64,000 bases of DNA from JAUIAI01 sp049680625 (GTDB taxonomy: Bacteria; Pseudomonadota; Gammaproteobacteria; Burkholderiales; Burkholderiaceae_E). Both the position numbers and the translations under genes were made by a program. The stretch's first letter is position 1, and every line of letters starts with the position of its first letter. Shown here piece after piece: positions 25,953-35,218 of the stretch. Under the pieces are notes generated by a model, which saw only the letters and a list, made by a program, of their open reading frames with translations, ran no database searches and had not been told where the DNA came from. Location: positions 1 to 64,000 of the forward strand of contig JBAUID010000116.1 of NCBI GenBank assembly GCA_049680625.1. Reading direction: 5' to 3'.

Positions 25953-26966
25953 TCAGCTCTTTAACCAACCAGCAACATCGAGCGCAAAATAAGTCAGGAT
26001 GCCATCAGCCCCGGCCCGTTTCATTGCTAGCAGCGATTCCAGCGCAACAGCTTTTTCATCAAGCCAGCCGTTTTGCCCGGCGGCTTTCAGCATCGCGTAT
26101 TCACCGCTGACCTGGTAAACGAAGGTAGGGCACTGATAAGTGTCTTTAACCCGCCGGACAATATCAAGATATGGCATGCCGGGTTTCACGATCACCATGT
26201 CGGCGCCTTCGTCTAAGTCCATACCCACTTCAAGCAGGGCTTCGTTTGAATTACCCGGGTCCATTTGGTAGGTGGCTTTGCTGCTCTTGCCAAGATTTGT
26301 TGCTGAGCCTACTGCGTCGCGAAACGGCCCGTAAAAAGCAGACGCGTACTTGGCTGAATAGGCCATGATCCGCGTATGTATGTGGCCGGCGTTTTCAAGC
26401 GCGGTACGAATCGCTCCGATACGCCCGTCCTGCATGTCGGAAGGCGCGACAATATCGACTCCGGCTTCGGCCTGGAGCAATGCCTGTTTCACCAGGATCT
26501 CAACGGTGGCTTCGTTAATCACGTAGCCATCGTCATCGACAACACCGTCCTGGCCGTGGCTTGTGTATGGATCAAGTGCCACATCGGTTAGCACCGCCAG
26601 CTCGGGAAAACGCTTTTTCACTTCAGCAACGGCGCGCGGCACGATGTCGGTGGGGTCGCAGGCGGCAATGCCATCGGGTGTTTTTATGGCGGGATCAATC
26701 GCAGGAAACAGCGATAAGACGGGGATACCTGCCTTAAGGCAGGCCTCGGCAACCGGTAGCAGCAAGTCGATACTGAGCCGTTCGACCCCTGGCATCGAAG
26801 CAATCGCCTGGCGACTATTGTTGCCATCCTGGATAAAGACCGGATAGATCAGATCATTCACCGACAAGTGGTTTTCCCGCACCAGCCGCCGTGTTGCATC
26901 GTCGCGACGCAGGCGACGCGGTCGGCTGGCAGGAAACGTACGTTTAACGGACGTAGGCCCATTCAT
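25953..26966 (-). CDS. hemB: Delta-aminolevulinic acid dehydratase (porphobilinogen synthase)
   Basis: HemB condenses two 5-aminolevulinate molecules into porphobilinogen for haem. The Schiff-base lysines are Lys206 (MAYSAKYAS) and Lys261 (VIVKPGMPYL). The metal loop reads DVALDPYTSHGQDG (129-141), with Asp where zinc-type enzymes have Cys, so this is the zinc-free, Mg-stimulated type seen in Pseudomonas. The 337-residue length is normal. It is transcribed away from the sulfatase spacer and follows engB on the same strand after 114 bases. Confidence 0.97.
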   Translation of the reverse strand: MNGPTSVKRTFPASRPRRLRRDDATRRLVRENHLSVNDLIYPVFIQDGNNSRQAIASMPGVERLSIDLLLPVAEACLKAGIPVLSLFPAIDPAIKTPDGIAACDPTDIVPRAVAEVKKRFPELAVLTDVALDPYTSHGQDGVVDDDGYVINEATVEILVKQALLQAEAGVDIVAPSDMQDGRIGAIRTALENAGHIHTRIMAYSAKYASAFYGPFRDAVGSATNLGKSSKATYQMDPGNSNEALLEVGMDLDEGADMVIVKPGMPYLDIVRRVKDTYQCPTFVYQVSGEYAMLKAAGQNGWLDEKAVALESLLAMKRAGADGILTYFALDVAGWLKS

Positions 26967-27080
26967 TTGGTTTTTCTCTTAGATGTTTGTTAAAAAAATA
27001 CGACAAATCCGACGCTAAAACACTCTTCGGCGTGGCAAAAATAACATCGGCTGGCTTAAAATGAAGGCTGATGATCTTGA

Positions 27081-27932
27081 TCATCGCCCGCTTCTCCTCC
27101 CTGAGCGGGCGCCTCGATTAACAGGCTTAGACCCCGGTGCATTGTTCACCGGGTTTTTTTTTGCCTGTCCGGCGCGACTGCTGCCACCTCCGGGCGTACC
27201 ACCTGTGCGGTTACCTTTGCGGCTGTCGCCGCCGCGTCTGGGATTGCTGTCTTCGGTGGCTTCGGGCTTGGGTTTTGGTGGCCTTGGTTCGGGCGGTGGT
27301 GCCAGCTTTAAAGGTAAATTGTCCGGCAGCCACTCCCCGATCAGTTCGCGCGCTTGTTCGACCCCCTGGCCGGTCACTGACGAAAACAACAGGAAAGTAG
27401 CAGCCGTATCCGGCTGGCATTGTTGATATTGGTCCTGAATCTGATTCAGTGTCTGGCGCTGCGCCTGTTTCTTTAATTTGTCTGCCTTGGTAATCAGGAT
27501 AAGCCGCGGCACGTGGGCCGGTACCCAGCTGAGCAGGTCAGCGTCCATTGCTGTGAGTAAGCGTCGACAGTCGAGCATTAACACAACCCCATTCAGGCTT
27601 TTACGCTCGCGCAAATACCAGCCGGCCAGGCCTTGCCAGTCTTTTTTGACCGCCAAAGGCACTGAGGCATAACCGTATCCGGGGGTGTCCACGAGAAAGG
27701 CCTGGGCTTCATAGCCCGCTGGCCCGAGGCCGAAGTAGTTCAGCGCCTGGGTGCGACCCGGCGTTTTGCTGGCAAAGGCAAGGCGCTTACGCTGACAGAT
27801 CTTGTTGATCGCCGACGATTTGCCCGAGTTTGAGCGTCCGGCGAACGCAATTTCAGGCAAACCGGCCAATGGAATCTGGCTTTGCCTGGCAACGGTCGTA
27901 TGAAAGCGGGCGCTTTGTAGGGCTGGGCCCAC
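27081..27932 (-). CDS. engB: Ribosome-biogenesis GTPase EngB/YihA with a basic C-terminal tail
   Basis: EngB is a GTPase needed for 50S assembly. Walker A is GRSNSGKSS, G3 is DTPGYGYA and G4 is TKAD. The start chosen is the GTG at 27932, which has a perfect AGGAGG six bases upstream; the frame continues to 28043 but without such a site. The product has 283 residues against about 210 in E. coli: the last 75 are Pro-, Gly-, Arg- and Lys-rich and of low complexity. The tail could bind rRNA. The gene is divergent from cytochrome c4. Confidence 0.93.
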   Translation of the reverse strand: MGPALQSARFHTTVARQSQIPLAGLPEIAFAGRSNSGKSSAINKICQRKRLAFASKTPGRTQALNYFGLGPAGYEAQAFLVDTPGYGYASVPLAVKKDWQGLAGWYLRERKSLNGVVLMLDCRRLLTAMDADLLSWVPAHVPRLILITKADKLKKQAQRQTLNQIQDQYQQCQPDTAATFLLFSSVTGQGVEQARELIGEWLPDNLPLKLAPPPEPRPPKPKPEATEDSNPRRGGDSRKGNRTGGTPGGGSSRAGQAKKNPVNNAPGSKPVNRGARSGRRSGR

Positions 27933-28170
27933 GAGATACCTCCTGACGAGGGGCTGACCATTGTACAATTTTGGGTTTCGATGGCCGGGACAATAGCCTT
28001 GCGGCCCAAGTCGAATAGAACTAAACCAAACCGAATAAAACACCAGTAACCCACTTAACCGCTAAAGCGCTTAGCTTAAGTCACCACGATTAACCCCAAG
28101 GTACTGTTTGGGCAGGGCAATGTCTATTGTGCGCTGATCTGGCGCAAACCACTGTCGTTAACAGGTCGAT

Positions 28171-28215
28171 ATGAACACGGGCGATAAATACAAGGGCAAT
28201 ATGAATAAGGGCGAA
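28171..28215 (+). repeat. 15-bp in-frame repeat carrying start codons
   Basis: Three imperfect 15-bp units (28171-28185, 28186-28200, 28201-28215) share the pattern atgaa-a-gggc-a. Units 1 and 3 begin with ATG, and AAGGGC lies shortly before the ATGs at 28201 and 28216, so the array multiplies a ribosome-binding-site/start module in one frame. Confidence 0.7.
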
Positions 28216-28956
28216 ATGAAGAAATCTTCAATTGATTATGGGTATTCGCGGCCAGCCAAAGGCCTCATGTCTGACGCCCCCCGGTTACCCCAGGTATACC
28301 GACACTGTATTGGGCTTAGCCTTGGTCTGGTATTTGCGGTGGCCGCATTAACCCTTTCTGCCGGCACGGCTGTAGCTGCCGGAGCGACGCAGGATCAGAT
28401 GGCCCCAGACGCAGCGGCCGGTCAGAAAATTGCCGGTGCCGTTTGTGCGGCCTGCCATGGTGGTGATGGCAATAGCCCGTTGCCCGTTAACCCGCACCTT
28501 GCCGGTCAGCACTATGCTTACCTGGTCAAGCAATTAAGTGAATTCAAATCAGTCGGCGGTGCGCCGGCCAAGCGGGCGAATCCCGTCATGGCAGGGTTCG
28601 CCGCGGCCTTATCGGATGCTGACATCAAAAACGTCGCAGCCCATTATTCGAGCCAGAAGTTGCGTCCGGCAGCGGCAACCGATAAAGCCCTGGCTGAAGT
28701 CGGGCAGACCTTGTATCGGGCGGGTGACAAGGCGCGCGGCCTGCCGTCCTGTATGGGCTGTCACGGCCCGAACGGGGCTGGCATACCGGGGCAGTATCCA
28801 TATCTGGGTGGCCAGCATAGTGAGTACACCGCCTCCCAGCTCACGGCATTTCGTCAGGGCATTCGAGCCAACAATACCCCCATGACAAGTATTGCAACCA
28901 AACTGTCGGACCAGGAAATTAAGGCCTTGTCCGATTACATTGCCGGATTACGCTGA
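28171..28956 (+). CDS. Dihaem cytochrome c4
   Basis: Cytochrome c4 is a periplasmic electron carrier to terminal oxidases. Two haem sites are visible, C92-A-A-C95-H96 and C194-M-G-C197-H198, in two similar halves. The hydrophobic segment GLSLGLVFAVAALTL near residue 50 and the AVAAG site are a signal peptide. In-frame starts exist at 28171, 28201, 28216 and 28267; the last gives the most normal signal-peptide length, so the longest form shown here may overstate the N-terminus by 32 residues. It is divergent from engB, a common betaproteobacterial pairing. Confidence 0.92.
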   Translation: MNTGDKYKGNMNKGEMKKSSIDYGYSRPAKGLMSDAPRLPQVYRHCIGLSLGLVFAVAALTLSAGTAVAAGATQDQMAPDAAAGQKIAGAVCAACHGGDGNSPLPVNPHLAGQHYAYLVKQLSEFKSVGGAPAKRANPVMAGFAAALSDADIKNVAAHYSSQKLRPAAATDKALAEVGQTLYRAGDKARGLPSCMGCHGPNGAGIPGQYPYLGGQHSEYTASQLTAFRQGIRANNTPMTSIATKLSDQEIKALSDYIAGLR

Positions 28957-29006
28957 TTTAGCCTTCTTTAGGTGGTCTTTTGCCGACGAGGGCCGATTTT
29001 GCGGGT

Positions 29007-29058
29007 GACGCCGGCGTCTGTTGCATAGTTGACCCGGCTTGCGGCCTATAAAGGCCGC
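29007..29058. other. Inverted repeats behind cytochrome c4
   Basis: A 12-bp palindrome GACGCCGGCGTC (29007-29018) is followed by a perfect 7-bp hairpin, GCGGCCT/AGGCCGC with an ATAA loop (29041-29058). No T tract follows, so factor-independent termination is unlikely; either could be a protein site or RNA structure in the msrP leader. Confidence 0.4.
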
Positions 29059-29149
29059 TATGGGGCAGTTCGGACTATTGTTGTTATTTACTGCGTTTTG
29101 TCCCGACTAAACCGCAGTCTGTACACTCAATCCGAGGCTCTCACCCGCT

Positions 29150-30097
29150 ATGCTGATTCGAAATACCCATCCCCTGGACGTTCGTGAATCCGAGGTAACC
29201 CCTTGCCATGCCTATCAATCCCGCCGACGGATTCTTCTGTCAGCAGGCGCTGGCCTGGCCAGCATGGTACCTGGTATCAGCCTGGCGGCTACCGCGCTAA
29301 AAGGTGCCAAAAGTCCGTACACAGTTGGTGACGAGAATCTGACCGATCGCAAACACGTCACCACGTACAACAACTTTTACGAGTTTGGCACCGATAAAAG
29401 TGATCCGGCGCGCAATGCGCACACACTTCAGACCAGTCCCTGGACAGTCCAGATTGAAGGTGCGGTAAAAAAGGCGGGCACCTGGGATCTTGAAGACTTA
29501 TTAAAGCTCGCGCCGATGGAAGAACGAATCTACAGGATGCGGTGCGTCGAAGGCTGGTCGATGGTGATTCCATGGGTTGGTTATTCACTGTCCAAACTCA
29601 TCAGCAAGCTCGAACCAACCGGTAACGCCAAGTATGTCGAATTTGTCACTCTGGACGACCCTAAACAAATGCCGGGGCTGCGTTACGGCGTGCTGAAGTG
29701 GCCTTATGTTGAAGGTTTGCGCATGGACGAGGCGAATAATCCGTTAACCTTGCTGACCTTTGGTTTGTATGGCGAAGTACTACCAAACCAGAACGGGGCG
29801 CCTGTGCGACTCACCGTGCCGTGGAAGTACGGATTCAAAAGCGGTAAGTCGATTGTTCGAATCCGCTTTCGTGAGCAGATGCCACGCACCAGCTGGAACG
29901 TGGCCGCCCCCAGAGAGTATGGTTTTTACTCAAACGTGAACCCGCAAGTCGATCATCCGCGCTGGTCGCAGGCCAAAGAGCGGCGCATTGGCGAAGACGG
30001 ATTTTTACAGCGTAAACGGCCAACCCTGATGTTCAATGGTTACGCGGAACAAGTCGGGTCTCTGTATGCCGGAATGGACTTGAAAAAGTTCTTTTGA
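29150..30097 (+). CDS. msrP: Protein-methionine-sulfoxide reductase catalytic subunit MsrP
   Basis: MsrP is a periplasmic molybdopterin enzyme that repairs oxidised methionines. The N-terminus has a twin-arginine signal (SRRRILLSAGAGLA, residues 24-37). Cys132 in RMRCVEGWSM is the molybdenum ligand. The length of 315 is typical. It is followed after 46 bases by msrQ, its haem-containing electron donor. Confidence 0.95.
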   Translation: MLIRNTHPLDVRESEVTPCHAYQSRRRILLSAGAGLASMVPGISLAATALKGAKSPYTVGDENLTDRKHVTTYNNFYEFGTDKSDPARNAHTLQTSPWTVQIEGAVKKAGTWDLEDLLKLAPMEERIYRMRCVEGWSMVIPWVGYSLSKLISKLEPTGNAKYVEFVTLDDPKQMPGLRYGVLKWPYVEGLRMDEANNPLTLLTFGLYGEVLPNQNGAPVRLTVPWKYGFKSGKSIVRIRFREQMPRTSWNVAAPREYGFYSNVNPQVDHPRWSQAKERRIGEDGFLQRKRPTLMFNGYAEQVGSLYAGMDLKKFF

Positions 30098-30143
30098 TGG
30101 CAGCTGGTTTGTCTTTTAGCCCAGTGCGCCACTGGACAGCGCA

Positions 30144-30863
30144 ATGAATGCAACACGCTTGTTATGGTTGCGTATCGCTGTCTTTATCCTGTGCCTGCTG
30201 CCATTCATCCGCTTGTTTGTCCTTGGATATAACGACGAGCTCGGCGCGAACCCGGTCGAGTTCGTTACCCGTTCTACCGGAATCTGGACGCTGGTGTTTG
30301 TCTGCCTGACCCTGGCAGTGACACCGCTACGTCGCCTGACTGGTTTTACCTGGCTAATTCGATTACGCAGAATGCTCGGGCTATATGCTTTTTTTTACTC
30401 GGCGATTCATCTGGCAACCTATGTTTGGTTCGATCAGTGGTTTGACTGGTCTGCCATTGTCGTCGACGTAATAAAGCGCCCGTTCATTACAGCCGGATTT
30501 GTCGGTTTCCTTATTATGGTGCCGCTGATGCTGACTTCAAATAACTTCAGCATGCGCCGCCTGGGCCGGCGCTGGGGGCGCCTGCATAAAGCGGTATACA
30601 TCGTTGGTCTTGCCGGCATCATTCATTTTTGGTGGCACAAGGCAGGCAAGAACGACTTCTTTGAGCCGACGATTTACGCAGTGATTGTCCTGATTTTGTT
30701 AGGTCTGCGCTATTACTGGTTCAGGGCTGACAAGAAGAAAGCGGCATTACGCGCAGCCGGTCACCGGGCCGACAAGTCGGGCCTATCGGGAAAATCAGGG
30801 TGCTCAGGACAACCTGAACTTTCCGGATCAGCCAGTAAGCCGGCTCTCACCGGACATCAGTGA
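30144..30863 (+). CDS. msrQ: Haem-binding membrane subunit MsrQ
   Basis: MsrQ passes electrons from the quinone pool or a flavin reductase to MsrP. The 239-residue product has about six hydrophobic segments with the conserved His pair region (FYSAIHLATYVWFDQ) and GRLHKAVYIVGLAGIIHF. The last 30 residues are a Ser/Gly-rich tail rather than membrane. The stop lies 36 bases inside the 3' end of convergent lysA. Confidence 0.93.
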   Translation: MNATRLLWLRIAVFILCLLPFIRLFVLGYNDELGANPVEFVTRSTGIWTLVFVCLTLAVTPLRRLTGFTWLIRLRRMLGLYAFFYSAIHLATYVWFDQWFDWSAIVVDVIKRPFITAGFVGFLIMVPLMLTSNNFSMRRLGRRWGRLHKAVYIVGLAGIIHFWWHKAGKNDFFEPTIYAVIVLILLGLRYYWFRADKKKAALRAAGHRADKSGLSGKSGCSGQPELSGSASKPALTGHQ

Positions 30864-32117
30864 TTGCACGCTTTCCCGCTCGCGGACAACATGGACGGTT
30901 GCACCGTCAACCATGAGCTCAACCGGCCGGGTACGCGAGTTGTAATTAGACGCCATTACCATGCCGTAAGCACCGGTGTTGGCAATGGCCAGCAGATCAC
31001 CTTCAGCCAGCGCCAGCTCGCAGTTTTTGGCCAGCCAGTCACCACTTTCGCAAACCGGGCCTACCAGATCCCATATGAGGGTTTTGGTCTTGGCCTGTGA
31101 GTCTGTGTTCGCCTGACCACTTTTCACCGGGTCAACCCGGTGAAATGCGTCGTATAAAGACGGTCGCAATAAATCGTTCATTGCGGCATCAACAATGGCG
31201 AAGTTTTTGGCCTCAGTTGGTTTCAGGTATTCAACCCGTGTCAACAACACGCCGGCGCCAGCCACCATTGATCGACCAAATTCGAACATCAGTTCATAAC
31301 GGGTCGACTCATCGCCGAGTTGTTCGATGAGTCGGTTGCTGATCGCCTCAATTAAACTGCTTCGCGCGGGCACGCTTTCGCCTTCGTAAGGTATGCCAAG
31401 GCCCCCGCCCAGGTCGATGTGGTCTAACTCAATGTTGTGGGTAGCAAGCGTGCGAATCAATTCGATTAACTTATCCAGCGCCGCGAGAAATGGCGCGAGC
31501 TCGGTTATCTGCGATCCGATGTGGCAATCAATGCCGGAAATTTTAATGCCAGGTAACTGGGCCGCAATTTGATAAACCCTGACCGCCTGTTCATGGGCAA
31601 TGCCAAATTTGTTTTCGCGCAAGCCGGTGGAAATATACGGATGGGTGCCGGCATCCACATCGGGATTCACCCGGATCGATATCGATGCCACTCGCCTCAT
31701 TTGCGCAGCAATGTCTGATATGCGGTGCAGTTCAGGTTCAGATTCGACGTTGAAGCAACGTACTCCAGCCTCCAGGGCCATGCGAATCTCGTCGTGACTC
31801 TTACCCACACCCGAAAAGACAATTGACTCGCCAGTGCCACCCGCAGCCAGTACACGCGCGAGTTCTCCGCCCGAGACAATATCGAAACCGGCCCCTTCGC
31901 GGGCCAGGCAGTCGAGTACCCCGAGATTCGAATTGGCCTTGATGGCATAACAGACCGTCAGCTTATGCGCCGAACGGGCACCGGCAAATTCACGATATGC
32001 ATCGACGATGGCTTTGCGCGAATAAACGTAAGCTGGGGTGCCATGGGTTGACGCAATGTCGTTCAGGGGAACATCTTCGACAAATAGCTCGCCGTTTCGA
32101 TAGGTAAATTCGGACAT
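30828..32117 (-). CDS. lysA: Diaminopimelate decarboxylase
   Basis: LysA makes lysine from meso-diaminopimelate with PLP. Lys60 in CYAIKANSNLG binds PLP; HIGSQ, GGGLGIPYEGE and GPVCESGDW are present. The ATG at 32117 gives 429 residues with the usual start MSEFTYRNGELFVED; a longer frame to 32246 is unsupported. It follows lptM on the same strand, a pairing common in betaproteobacteria, and its 3' end overlaps msrQ by 36 bases. Confidence 0.97.
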   Translation of the reverse strand: MSEFTYRNGELFVEDVPLNDIASTHGTPAYVYSRKAIVDAYREFAGARSAHKLTVCYAIKANSNLGVLDCLAREGAGFDIVSGGELARVLAAGGTGESIVFSGVGKSHDEIRMALEAGVRCFNVESEPELHRISDIAAQMRRVASISIRVNPDVDAGTHPYISTGLRENKFGIAHEQAVRVYQIAAQLPGIKISGIDCHIGSQITELAPFLAALDKLIELIRTLATHNIELDHIDLGGGLGIPYEGESVPARSSLIEAISNRLIEQLGDESTRYELMFEFGRSMVAGAGVLLTRVEYLKPTEAKNFAIVDAAMNDLLRPSLYDAFHRVDPVKSGQANTDSQAKTKTLIWDLVGPVCESGDWLAKNCELALAEGDLLAIANTGAYGMVMASNYNSRTRPVELMVDGATVHVVRERESVQSLMSGESRLTG

Positions 32118-32163
32118 GTCGGTACGGGATGGAAGGGTGAGGGAAGGTGGTAGAACAGCCGAA

Positions 32164-32496
32164 CTACTTCGGAATGCTTGACGGTATCGGTGACAGCTTC
32201 CCATTATCAGTCGCCTGTTTATCGGTGGCCGTATCGGTTTGCGCATCGGACGTAGCTTCCGGCGCTTGATCAGCGCCTAGCGAACTATCTATGCGCAAGA
32301 CGTTTTGTTTGGGTAGCTTGTCGGCTGGTAAATACAGTGGGCCACGCTGCCCGCAGCCACCAAGCAGCGCGGTACCGGCACCAGCAATACTTAGCGTCAA
32401 TAGCAGGCCAATGCCGTTTCTTGATGCCGACCGCAGCGCAGAACCAGTTTTTGGTGCTACTTCAATGGCAACGCAGGTGATAGGGGCAGCGGGCAT
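32164..32496 (-). CDS. lptM: LPS-assembly lipoprotein LptM (YifL-like)
   Basis: LptM assists maturation of the LptD-LptE lipopolysaccharide translocon. After a hydrophobic stretch the lipobox LLGGC places the lipidated Cys at 48, followed by the family hallmark GQRGPLYLP. The rest is a Thr/Asp-rich tail, longer than in E. coli. The long polar N-region suggests a start further downstream than 32496 is possible. It is upstream of lysA and divergent from cyaY. Confidence 0.88.
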   Translation of the reverse strand: MPAAPITCVAIEVAPKTGSALRSASRNGIGLLLTLSIAGAGTALLGGCGQRGPLYLPADKLPKQNVLRIDSSLGADQAPEATSDAQTDTATDKQATDNGKLSPIPSSIPK

Positions 32497-32552
32497 GAGT
32501 CTTCACTGGCAAGAGGTAAGATGATGGTTGGATTGTTACATGCCCAGGCTAT

Positions 32553-32873
32553 ATGAGCGAACAGCAGTTTATTTCGGAATGCGAGCAATTGCTTAACGCA
32601 ATTGAAGATGCCCTTGATGGTGTTGGTATTGATGTCGACTTCAATCGCACCGGACACGTGCTTGAGATCGAATTCGACAACTCTTCGGTGATTGTCGTTA
32701 ATGGCCAGGTGCCGATGCGGCAGATCTGGCTTGCCGCACCGTCAGGTGCTCATCACTTCCACAAACTAGATGGTCGTTGGGTCGATACCCGCAGCAATGA
32801 GAGCTTCAACGCCGTATTGTCGCGCTGCGCCAGCGTGCAAAGCGGGCAAGAAGTTATTGTGGCCGTTGGCTAA
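32553..32873 (+). CDS. cyaY: Frataxin-like iron protein CyaY
   Basis: CyaY modulates iron-sulfur cluster assembly at IscS. The 106-residue product has acidic first-helix residues (CEQLLNAIEDALDG) and the beta-sheet motif VNGQVPMRQIWLA plus GAHHFHKLDGRW. Its TAA overlaps the stop of convergent ponA by three to four bases, leaving no space for a terminator between them. Confidence 0.95.
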   Translation: MSEQQFISECEQLLNAIEDALDGVGIDVDFNRTGHVLEIEFDNSSVIVVNGQVPMRQIWLAAPSGAHHFHKLDGRWVDTRSNESFNAVLSRCASVQSGQEVIVAVG

Positions 32874-35218
32874 AACACTTCATTTCGCAGGTTTTCAGCT
32901 GCTCTTTTGCCGCGTGTCCCTGTGGTGATCCCACCTTCGGACATGCCCAGGGTTTGAATCCCTGATTCCGGGGTCGCTTCGCTTAGATACAAGTCACCTT
33001 GAATTTGAAGCAAGCCCGCAGGTGGCTTTTGCCTCGCAAGTGGCACACCCTTAAGAGCGCCGCGCATATAAGTCATCCAGATAGGAAGGGCGACCTTTCC
33101 GCCGGTTTCTACTACGCCCAGTTCTCGCGGGGTGTCATATCCAACCCAGGCAGTGGCGGCAATACTCGGCTGATAGCCAACAAACCAGGCGTCGTGCGAA
33201 TCGTTGGTTGTTCCGGTTTTTCCAGCCACATCTTCCCTGCCGAGCTTTCTTGCTTCAGCCGCCGTGCCTCTGCGGGCAACGTCGCGCAGCATCGAATCGA
33301 TAATGTAGGCATTGCGCGCGTCGATTGCACGGTTGTTTTCGTCCCCGGCAAGTTTTGGTGCGGCCACCGCGACGAGGTTTCCTTCAGAGTCAGTGATGTG
33401 TGAAATCAGGTAGGGATCGACTTTATAGCCGCCGTTGGCAAAAACCGATATTCCCCCAACCATTTGTAGTGGGGTGACTAGCCCGGAGCCAAGTCCGAGT
33501 GTGAGCACCGGTGGGTGTTTGCCGGGGTCAAAGCCAAAGCGGGTGATGTATTCACGCGCATAGCGTCCACCGATTCGTTGCATGACTCTTACCGAGACCA
33601 TGTTTTTCGAACGCAGTAGTGCGGTGCGCAGGGTTACCGGCCCATCAAAGCGTCCGCCAAAATTCTTTGGCTCCCACAACTGGGGGCCTTCTTCCGGATC
33701 TTCGTCAATCAGTGATATCGGTGCGTCGTTGATCACGGTTGAAGTGGTGAAGCCTTTGGCCAGCGCAGCCGAGTAAATAAAAGGCTTGAAACTCGATCCC
33801 GGCTGGCGCCACGCCTGAGTAACCCGGTTGAAGCGGTTTTGATCAAAATTGAACCCGCCAACCAATGCCCGAATTGAGCCGTCATAGGTATTGACAGCGG
33901 CAAATGCTGCCTGGACTTCGGGTATCTGGGCAAGTTCCCAGTTCTCCCCGCGTTCAACAATTCGCACCACTGAGCCGCGTCGCGGCCGGTTGGGCGGCGG
34001 TGGCGTGCCTTTACGCTGGGTTCTAAAGGTGCCGATGGCCAGGTCCATGGCATCACCCCGAATCAAAACAGGCTTGCCTTCACCTAAGCTGACCTCGATG
34101 CCTTTTTTGCGACTGGCACTAAGTACCACTGCAGGAATCAGACCTTCGATTGGTGAAATTTTTACTAACGCCTCACGAATTTGACGGGCCGCTTCGTCGG
34201 CATTGTCGCTTAGTTCGAGCTGTCCTTCGGGGCCTTTGTATTCCTGGCGTTTCTCGTAGTCCAGAATGCCGTCGCGCACCGCGGTTCGGGCCAGAATCTG
34301 GTCTCGGGAGTGGACCGTCGTGTACACCTTAAGGCCGGCCGAATAACTTGCCTCCTGGTAGCTGTCATAAACCAGGGTTCGCGCCAGTTCGGCAACAAAC
34401 GGGGCAATTTCTGAAATGTCATCGGTCGGTGCCGTATAGACCAGTTTTTCGGCAAAAGCTGCGTTGTATTCGTCCTGATCGATAAAGCCATTTTCGAGCA
34501 TTCGACGCAAAATATAGTGCTGACGCGCTGTAGCCCGGGTTGGGTTCACCAATGGGTTATAGCGAGACGGCGCTTTTGGCAGCCCGGCTAGCATCGCGGC
34601 TTCGGCAACCGAGATCTGATCCAGTGATTTACTGAAATAGGTTCTGGCTGCGGACTCAAAACCGTAGGCGCGCTTGCCAAGAAATATCTGGTTCAGGTAC
34701 AACTCGAGAATGTCTTCCTTGCTCATTTGGCGCTCGATTCTGAGCGCGGCCAGTGCCTCGGCAATTTTGCGGGTATAAGTTTGTTCATTACTTAGAAAGA
34801 ACTCGCGCGCCACCTGCTGCGTAATAGTGCTGGCCCCTTGCACTGTGCCCCCGGCGCGAAGGTTTGCCAGCGCGGCGCGCAGGATGCCAATGAAGTCGAC
34901 GCCGGAATGTTCAAAAAAGCGGGCGTCTTCAGCTGCTAGTACGGCTTGTTTAACGATGAGTGGGATCTTTTCGTACGCAACATATTTACGCCGCTCGGTT
35001 CCAAACTCGCCGATCAGCTGGTTATCAACCGTGTAAATCTGTAGTGGCATTTTGGGTCGGTAATCGAGCATGCCGCTGATTGGGGGCAGCCTGTCATTAG
35101 CCAGCACCACGATAAGAGTTGTTCCCAGGGCGCCGCAGATCACCAGGAAAGCCGGAATACCAAGCAGCCAGCCAAATAGCCGAAGGAATGAGAATCCCGC
35201 TTGTCGAGTTCGTATCAC
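32870..35218 (-). CDS. mrcA: Penicillin-binding protein 1A
   Basis: A bifunctional peptidoglycan synthase. A single N-terminal membrane segment (about residues 12-38) is followed by a GT51 glycosyltransferase domain with the catalytic Glu in AAEDARFFEHSGVD. The transpeptidase domain shows Ser-x-x-Lys in QPGSSFKPF, SKN in LRSKNMVSV and KTGTT. The 782-residue length is normal for PBP1A (also called PonA). It is divergent from pilM, an order kept in many beta- and gammaproteobacteria. Confidence 0.96.
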   Translation of the reverse strand: MIRTRQAGFSFLRLFGWLLGIPAFLVICGALGTTLIVVLANDRLPPISGMLDYRPKMPLQIYTVDNQLIGEFGTERRKYVAYEKIPLIVKQAVLAAEDARFFEHSGVDFIGILRAALANLRAGGTVQGASTITQQVAREFFLSNEQTYTRKIAEALAALRIERQMSKEDILELYLNQIFLGKRAYGFESAARTYFSKSLDQISVAEAAMLAGLPKAPSRYNPLVNPTRATARQHYILRRMLENGFIDQDEYNAAFAEKLVYTAPTDDISEIAPFVAELARTLVYDSYQEASYSAGLKVYTTVHSRDQILARTAVRDGILDYEKRQEYKGPEGQLELSDNADEAARQIREALVKISPIEGLIPAVVLSASRKKGIEVSLGEGKPVLIRGDAMDLAIGTFRTQRKGTPPPPNRPRRGSVVRIVERGENWELAQIPEVQAAFAAVNTYDGSIRALVGGFNFDQNRFNRVTQAWRQPGSSFKPFIYSAALAKGFTTSTVINDAPISLIDEDPEEGPQLWEPKNFGGRFDGPVTLRTALLRSKNMVSVRVMQRIGGRYAREYITRFGFDPGKHPPVLTLGLGSGLVTPLQMVGGISVFANGGYKVDPYLISHITDSEGNLVAVAAPKLAGDENNRAIDARNAYIIDSMLRDVARRGTAAEARKLGREDVAGKTGTTNDSHDAWFVGYQPSIAATAWVGYDTPRELGVVETGGKVALPIWMTYMRGALKGVPLARQKPPAGLLQIQGDLYLSEATPESGIQTLGMSEGGITTGTRGKRAAENLRNEVF

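Noticed and set aside
27085..27111. CGCCCGCT/AGCGGGCG hairpin as engB terminator
   Set aside because: It lies within the end of the engB coding sequence and is not followed by a T tract on the minus strand.
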